Assembly (NCBI GenBank): GCA_964551815.1 | Contig: CAZKEL010000064.1 | Span: 1-10,758, forward strand | Direction: 5' to 3' | From: D37C17 sp964551815 | GTDB taxonomy: Bacteria; Fidelibacterota; Marinisomatia; SCGC-AAA003-L08; D37C17 | Length of the DNA stretch: 10,758 bases | Shown here: in pieces, positions 7,657 through 10,758 of the stretch | Layout: every line of letters starts with the position of its first letter | Position numbering within the stretch: the first letter of the stretch is position 1 | The notes under the pieces: generated by a model | What the model saw: the letters and a program-made list of their open reading frames with translations, nothing else | Databases searched by the model: none | What the model was told of the DNA's origin: nothing | Made by a program: the position numbers and the translations under genes

Positions 7657-7863
7657 TTATTCAGAAGCCTGTGAGAAAAATGAGGGCCTGAAGGGCACTC
7701 TTCTGCGTCTGCTTCGCTTGGCAATTTTCCGCGCTTCGCTTGGCTTCAAGTAATAGGTACGGGCACGAACATCCCGCAGGATGCCTGCTTTCTCCCATTT
7801 TTTCTTAAAACGCCGCAGGGCTTTTTCAAATGGTTCGTCTTCTCTGACTTTTATACTAACCAA
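7657..7863 (-). CDS. rpsU: 30S ribosomal protein S21 (bS21)
   Basis: This 68-residue, very basic protein is the bacterial small-subunit protein S21, which sits near the 3' end of 16S rRNA and helps translation initiation. The family pattern is clear: KVREDEPFEKALRRFKKK, then the AGILRDVR and YYLKPSEARK segments and a basic RRRR stretch. The length fits the family (about 60-75). The start is TTG: in this frame a TGA stop lies just upstream and no ATG or GTG follows it. A strong ribosome binding site GGGAGGT precedes the TTG by 10 bases. The gene begins 23 bases after the sigma gene and is followed by a strong terminator, so it is the last gene of that transcript. Confidence 0.95.
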   Translation of the reverse strand: MVSIKVREDEPFEKALRRFKKKWEKAGILRDVRARTYYLKPSEARKIAKRSRRRRVPFRPSFFSQASE

Positions 7864-7873
7864 CTCTGTACTT

Positions 7874-7880
7874 ACCTCCC
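7874..7880 (-). promoter_or_regulatory. Strong ribosome binding site that fixes the TTG start of rpsU
   Basis: On the minus strand this reads GGGAGGT, close to a full anti-Shine-Dalgarno match, 10 bases before the TTG start. It also lies inside a tiny ATG frame of 9 codons (7885 down to 7856) whose stop overlaps the rpsU start region. It is the clearest ribosome binding site in the window and supports the rare start codon. Confidence 0.7.
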
Positions 7881-7886
7881 TTCATT

Positions 7887-9212
7887 CTATCCTAAATATT
7901 GTCTTAATTTTCTGCTTCGTGAGCGATGGCGGAGCCGGCGGATTGCCTTCTCTTTAATCTGCCGGACTCGTTCACGCGTCAGTCCAAATTCTTCACCAAT
8001 TTCATTCAAGGTCAATGGGTATGAATGGCTGATACCGAAATACATTTTAATCACTTCCCGTTCCCGTTCTTTCAGGGTTTCCAATGCTGCTGCTACTTCT
8101 TCCTGGAGGGAATCCATTTGGAGCTCTTGATCAGGCTCTTCAGTAGCATTGTCAGGAATAACATCCAGGAGGCAGTTTTTATCGTCATCTGAAAAAGGGG
8201 TGTCAAGAGAATGATGCCGACGGGATATCCGCTGGGCATCGTTTACTTCATTTGGTTTCATTTCCAACTGGCGGGCAAGTTCATCTGCACGGGGAGATCT
8301 TTCAAACTCCTGTTCCAATCTTTCAGCAGCTTTGTTAATTTTAGAAATGGTCCCAACCCTGTTTAAGGGCAGACGTACAATACGGGAATGTTCAGCCAAT
8401 GCCTGCAAAATAGATTGGCGTATCCACCAAACTGCGTAAGAAATAAATTTAAATCCACGGGTTTCATCAAAGCGTTCTGCAGCTTTAATGAGCCCCAGAT
8501 TACCTTCATTTATCAGATCAGTAAGAGGAAGTCCCTGTCCCTGGTAATCTTTTGCCACAGATACCACAAATCTAAGATTGGCTTCGGTTAATTCTTTTAA
8601 TGCCTTTCTTTTACCCTGCTTTACTGCAATGGCTAATTCTACTTCACGGGCTGGTGAGAGAGGTTCAAATCTGCTGATTTCCTGCAGATATTTACTGAGG
8701 GAACGGTTGGCATCAGACCCCAGCTTCTTAATTTTCTTTTCCAGTTTGGCAATTTTCTTTTTCCGTTGAGCACGCTGTTTTTCCTTTTCTGCCAATAGGA
8801 GTTCTTCTTCTTCAGTTAATACATCTTGAGATTCTTCAGGCTCTAATAAGCCCTCACCCATTTTAGTTGGAACTATTTCTTTTTTCGCTTTGGTTTTCGC
8901 TCTTGGTGTAGGTGCTGCTTTCTTTACTGCAGGTTTTTTGGCAGGTGCTTTTTTAGGTGCAGCTTTTGTTTTTACCGCTGGTTTTTTAACTGCCGCAGCT
9001 TTTTTAACAGGGGCTTTCTTTACAGGAGCCATTTTTGAATTTGTTTTAGCTGCTGGCTTCTTTGCTGTGGGGGGGGTCTTTACAGCAGATTTTGCCTTTG
9101 TTGCAGCTACTGCCTTTTTCTTAGCAGTAGATTTTTTCTCAGCTGCCTTTGGTGCAGCTTTTTTTACCGGTTTGGCTTTTGCCTTCTTGGTTCCTGTTGT
9201 CTTTTGAGCCAT
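7887..9212 (-). CDS. rpoD: Primary-type sigma-70 factor with Lys/Ala-rich N-terminal tail
   Basis: This 441-residue sigma-70 factor directs RNA polymerase to housekeeping promoters. Residues 1-112 are almost all Lys, Ala, Pro and Thr in histone H1-like patterns such as KKPAVKK. Residues 118-165 are charged and probably helical or coiled-coil. Region 1.2 starts at SLSKYLQEI (171). Regions 2.1-2.4 span about 206-280, with NLRFVVSVA, DLINEGNLGLIKA and the melting and -10 segment YAVWWIRQSI. Region 3 spans about 281-350. Region 4 ends in the -35 helix-turn-helix LTLNEIGEEFGLTRERVRQI (400-419). Region 1.1 and the large non-conserved insert of E. coli RpoD are absent, as in Bacteroidota, whose sigma is about 290 residues. 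The tail therefore accounts for the extra length, as in actinobacterial HrdB/SigA. The ATG has a good ribosome binding site (AGAGGAG, 4 bases away). Primary status is inferred from conserved regions 2 and 4 and linkage to rpsU. Confidence 0.93.
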   Translation of the reverse strand: MAQKTTGTKKAKAKPVKKAAPKAAEKKSTAKKKAVAATKAKSAVKTPPTAKKPAAKTNSKMAPVKKAPVKKAAAVKKPAVKTKAAPKKAPAKKPAVKKAAPTPRAKTKAKKEIVPTKMGEGLLEPEESQDVLTEEEELLLAEKEKQRAQRKKKIAKLEKKIKKLGSDANRSLSKYLQEISRFEPLSPAREVELAIAVKQGKRKALKELTEANLRFVVSVAKDYQGQGLPLTDLINEGNLGLIKAAERFDETRGFKFISYAVWWIRQSILQALAEHSRIVRLPLNRVGTISKINKAAERLEQEFERSPRADELARQLEMKPNEVNDAQRISRRHHSLDTPFSDDDKNCLLDVIPDNATEEPDQELQMDSLQEEVAAALETLKEREREVIKMYFGISHSYPLTLNEIGEEFGLTRERVRQIKEKAIRRLRHRSRSRKLRQYLG

Positions 9213-9247
9213 GCGTCTCCTCTTAAATTAGGTGGAAATAAAGCCTG

Positions 9248-9279
9248 CAAAATTACAATCATTACCCAAGATTAACCAA
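9248..9279 (-). promoter_or_regulatory. Possible Bacteroidota-type promoter before the sigma gene
   Basis: On the minus strand TAATTTTG (9248-9255) matches the Bacteroidota -7 element TAnnTTTG. A TTGG (9276-9279) lies 20 bases upstream, near the expected -33 TTG position. The upstream element overlaps the last codons of rsmA. Transcription would start near 9241, leaving a leader of about 28 bases that holds the AGAGGAG ribosome binding site. It would give the sigma gene its own promoter beside read-through from rsmA. AT-rich matches of this size arise by chance. Confidence 0.3.
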
Positions 9280-10030
9280 CATTTATTCTGGAATACAATT
9301 CCAGAAATTCTTCAGGACTTATTTCCTCAGCTCTCATTCCAGCATATTTTTCCAGCTTATTTTCAATTTGTAAGGATGCCAGATTATTTTTCAAAAGCTT
9401 ACGCCTTTGGGAAAAAGACTGTTTAATAAATTCTGAAAATCCTGAAATATCAGGGAGATTGTATTCTTTAGGCGAAAATGAGACCACAGCAGAATCAATA
9501 TCCGGTTTAGGATAAAAGACTTTTTTTGAAACTGTAAATTCCATCTTCACCTTACAATAAACCTGACATAAAACAGACAGCCGTCCGTAAGACTTTCCTC
9601 CATGAGAAGCTATTATACGCTGTGCAACTTCCTTTTGAAACATGAGAACCATGCGTGACCAACGGAAGTCCTGCAATAATTTAAATAGAATGGGCGAGCT
9701 GATATAATAGGGAAGATTCCCCAAAACCTTATAGCCGGGTGATAATTGCTGTAAATCCCAATCCAGGAAATCTGCCTGATAAGTGTTAACATTTTTCCAA
9801 GGCACCTTTTTTAATTTCTCCACTAAAAACGGATCAATTTCAATCGCATGAATTTTATTCACCATTGGTGAAAGAGGAGACGTTAATGCTCCCTCACCGG
9901 GACCAATTTCAAGAATGCAATCCATTGAGTCAGCCTGCAGAGATGTGATGATCTTTTGAATAATATTAGCATCCCGTAAAAAGTTCTGTCCCCATTTTTT
10001 ACGGAATGGGTGAGGGTTAGTGCTTTGCAT
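9272..10030 (-). CDS. rsmA: 16S rRNA (adenine(1518)-N6/adenine(1519)-N6)-dimethyltransferase
   Basis: This 252-residue SAM-dependent enzyme (RsmA/KsgA) dimethylates two adjacent adenines in the 3'-terminal helix of 16S rRNA late in 30S assembly. The N-terminal KKWGQNFL (11-18) is the family signature. SAM motif I is EIGPGEGALT (41-50), the acidic motif II ends in EID (64-66), and the catalytic NLPYYIS motif is at 105-111. The substrate-binding FYPKPDIDSAV segment lies at 172-182, and SQRRKLLKNNL (207-217) marks the C-terminal helical domain. The length is normal for the family (about 250-290). The ATG fits the signature spacing; no Shine-Dalgarno is visible. The gene sits 59 bases before the sigma gene, with no terminator between them, so partial co-transcription is likely. 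With rpsU nearby, two genes of this block act at the 3' end of 16S rRNA. Confidence 0.96.
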   Translation of the reverse strand: MQSTNPHPFRKKWGQNFLRDANIIQKIITSLQADSMDCILEIGPGEGALTSPLSPMVNKIHAIEIDPFLVEKLKKVPWKNVNTYQADFLDWDLQQLSPGYKVLGNLPYYISSPILFKLLQDFRWSRMVLMFQKEVAQRIIASHGGKSYGRLSVLCQVYCKVKMEFTVSKKVFYPKPDIDSAVVSFSPKEYNLPDISGFSEFIKQSFSQRRKLLKNNLASLQIENKLEKYAGMRAEEISPEEFLELYSRINVG

Positions 10031-10099
10031 TTTGGGTGGGTTTCAGGTAAATGTTAAAACGAAAATGAAAGAGAGATCACCTATTGGCAAACGACAGAT

Positions 10100-10758
10100 T
10101 TATTTTGACAAAGTTATTTTCTGCACTGCCTGATATTCAGGGGTGGTAAATCGGATTAAATACATCCCTGATGCTAATTGGGATGCATCCCAGGTAATTT
10201 GATGAGTACCTGAAGATTTTTCAGTGTTTACCAAAGTCGTAATCTCTCTTCCTAAAATGTCATAGATACCGATAGTTACAAATGATGGTTTTGGCAGGGC
10301 ATACTTTATGACCATGGCTGGGTTGAAGGGATTGGGGTAGGCATAAGACAAAGAAAATGATTCAATCAATGATACATTGGACTTTATAGATTCAGTACTA
10401 GTATCTAATGTCTTTGGAACTATTCCCTTCATAAATGCCATAGTCATTCCGAAATCATCATGAGCATACTCTTTTATTAGTTTATTCTCAATATTTGATT
10501 TTGATTTCCTCGCTCGTGACAACCCGCCTGTTTTCTCTGCAATGATCCATTCTTCAAAGAGATGTTTGGGGGTAAGCTCACTTTCAGGGTATAAACCTTC
10601 AAGTATTAATATCTGGTTTAAAGCCTCTTCATAATTCCCGGCATCTATGAGCTGAGTAATACGATGGGTGGACGCATATTGAAAGGTAAGGGTTTCAGGG
10701 TAATCCTGCATAATTTGTTCGAGCAGGGTGATTAAATCTGCTCTTTTGTTTAATTTGG
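10100..10758 (-). CDS. C-terminal part of a secreted protein with T9SS sorting domain (5' end outside window)
   Basis: Only the last 218 or so residues are visible. The frame stays open from the ATG at 10711 up to the right edge, so that ATG is probably internal and the true start lies outside. The visible N-terminal part is helical and TPR-like (for example AGNYEEALNQILILEGLYPE), though no repeat family can be named with certainty. The last 80 or so residues are a type IX secretion sorting domain: the entry motif YPNPFNP, then ALPKPSFVTIGIYDILGREI, the SGTHQITWDAS segment, SGMYLIRF, and a final QKITLSK. In FCB bacteria this domain sends proteins across the outer membrane to be anchored or released. 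The protein is therefore likely extracellular or on the cell surface; its function is unknown. It ends 69 bases before rsmA, with no convincing terminator between. Confidence 0.85.
   Translation of the reverse strand, partial: KLNKRADLITLLEQIMQDYPETLTFQYASTHRITQLIDAGNYEEALNQILILEGLYPESELTPKHLFEEWIIAEKTGGLSRARKSKSNIENKLIKEYAHDDFGMTMAFMKGIVPKTLDTSTESIKSNVSLIESFSLSYAYPNPFNPAMVIKYALPKPSFVTIGIYDILGREITTLVNTEKSSGTHQITWDASQLASGMYLIRFTTPEYQAVQKITLSK

Noticed and set aside
8890..9207. Plus-strand frame of 105 codons, very rich in Ala, Phe and Gly
   Set aside because: It is the antisense of the Lys/Ala-rich sigma tail: Lys codons read backwards give Phe/Leu-type codons. It looks membrane-like only for this reason.
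10031..10099. Possible promoter for rsmA (TTTG with a poor -7 element)
   Set aside because: The downstream element reads TCATTTTC and misses key positions of TAnnTTTG, so the match is too weak to annotate.
1..10758. Mobile elements, CRISPR arrays, tRNA or rRNA genes, phage genes
   Set aside because: No transposase or integrase motif, no regularly spaced repeats, and no tRNA- or rRNA-like segment were seen.

Overview
All recognisable genes in this window lie on the minus strand, so transcription runs from high to low coordinates. The best guess for the source is a bacterium of the FCB group (Fibrobacterota-Chlorobiota-Bacteroidota superphylum), possibly a Marinimicrobia-like or related lineage. 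The evidence is a type IX secretion sorting domain with the YPNPFNP signature, a primary sigma factor lacking region 1.1, a large exported met-zincin protease, a GEGNGG-type phosphohexomutase, moderate GC (about 40-45% by eye) and several genes without a clear Shine-Dalgarno sequence. The phylum cannot be fixed from this window alone.

Layout in transcription order: (1) 10758-10100, the C-terminal part of a secreted protein ending in a T9SS sorting domain and running off the right edge. (2) 10030-7657, an information-processing block: rsmA (16S rRNA dimethyltransferase), a primary-type sigma factor with a long Lys/Ala-rich N-terminal tail, and rpsU (S21) starting at TTG behind a strong ribosome binding site. 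A Rho-independent terminator follows rpsU. (3) 7574-2982, a tightly packed metabolic block: a phosphohexomutase (GlmM-like), deoC, a full catalytic aldehyde dehydrogenase and a 287-residue ALDH-like protein with no catalytic domain. (4) 2878-230, a secreted zinc metalloprotease. (5) 229-1, a non-coding tail with two inverted repeats, one a possible terminator.

The metabolic block is the most interesting part. DeoC splits 2-deoxyribose-5-phosphate into glyceraldehyde-3-phosphate and acetaldehyde, and an ALDH next door would oxidise the acetaldehyde to acetate. The two ALDH genes overlap by 4 bases. Together they look like a split form of ALDH16, in which an active ALDH is normally fused to a non-catalytic C-terminal Rossmann/beta-flap domain. 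The mutase just upstream of deoC may be housekeeping GlmM. It could instead supply the phosphopentomutase step, as a phosphohexomutase-family protein does in Thermococcus, which would make this block a complete deoxyribose-1-phosphate to G3P plus acetate pathway.
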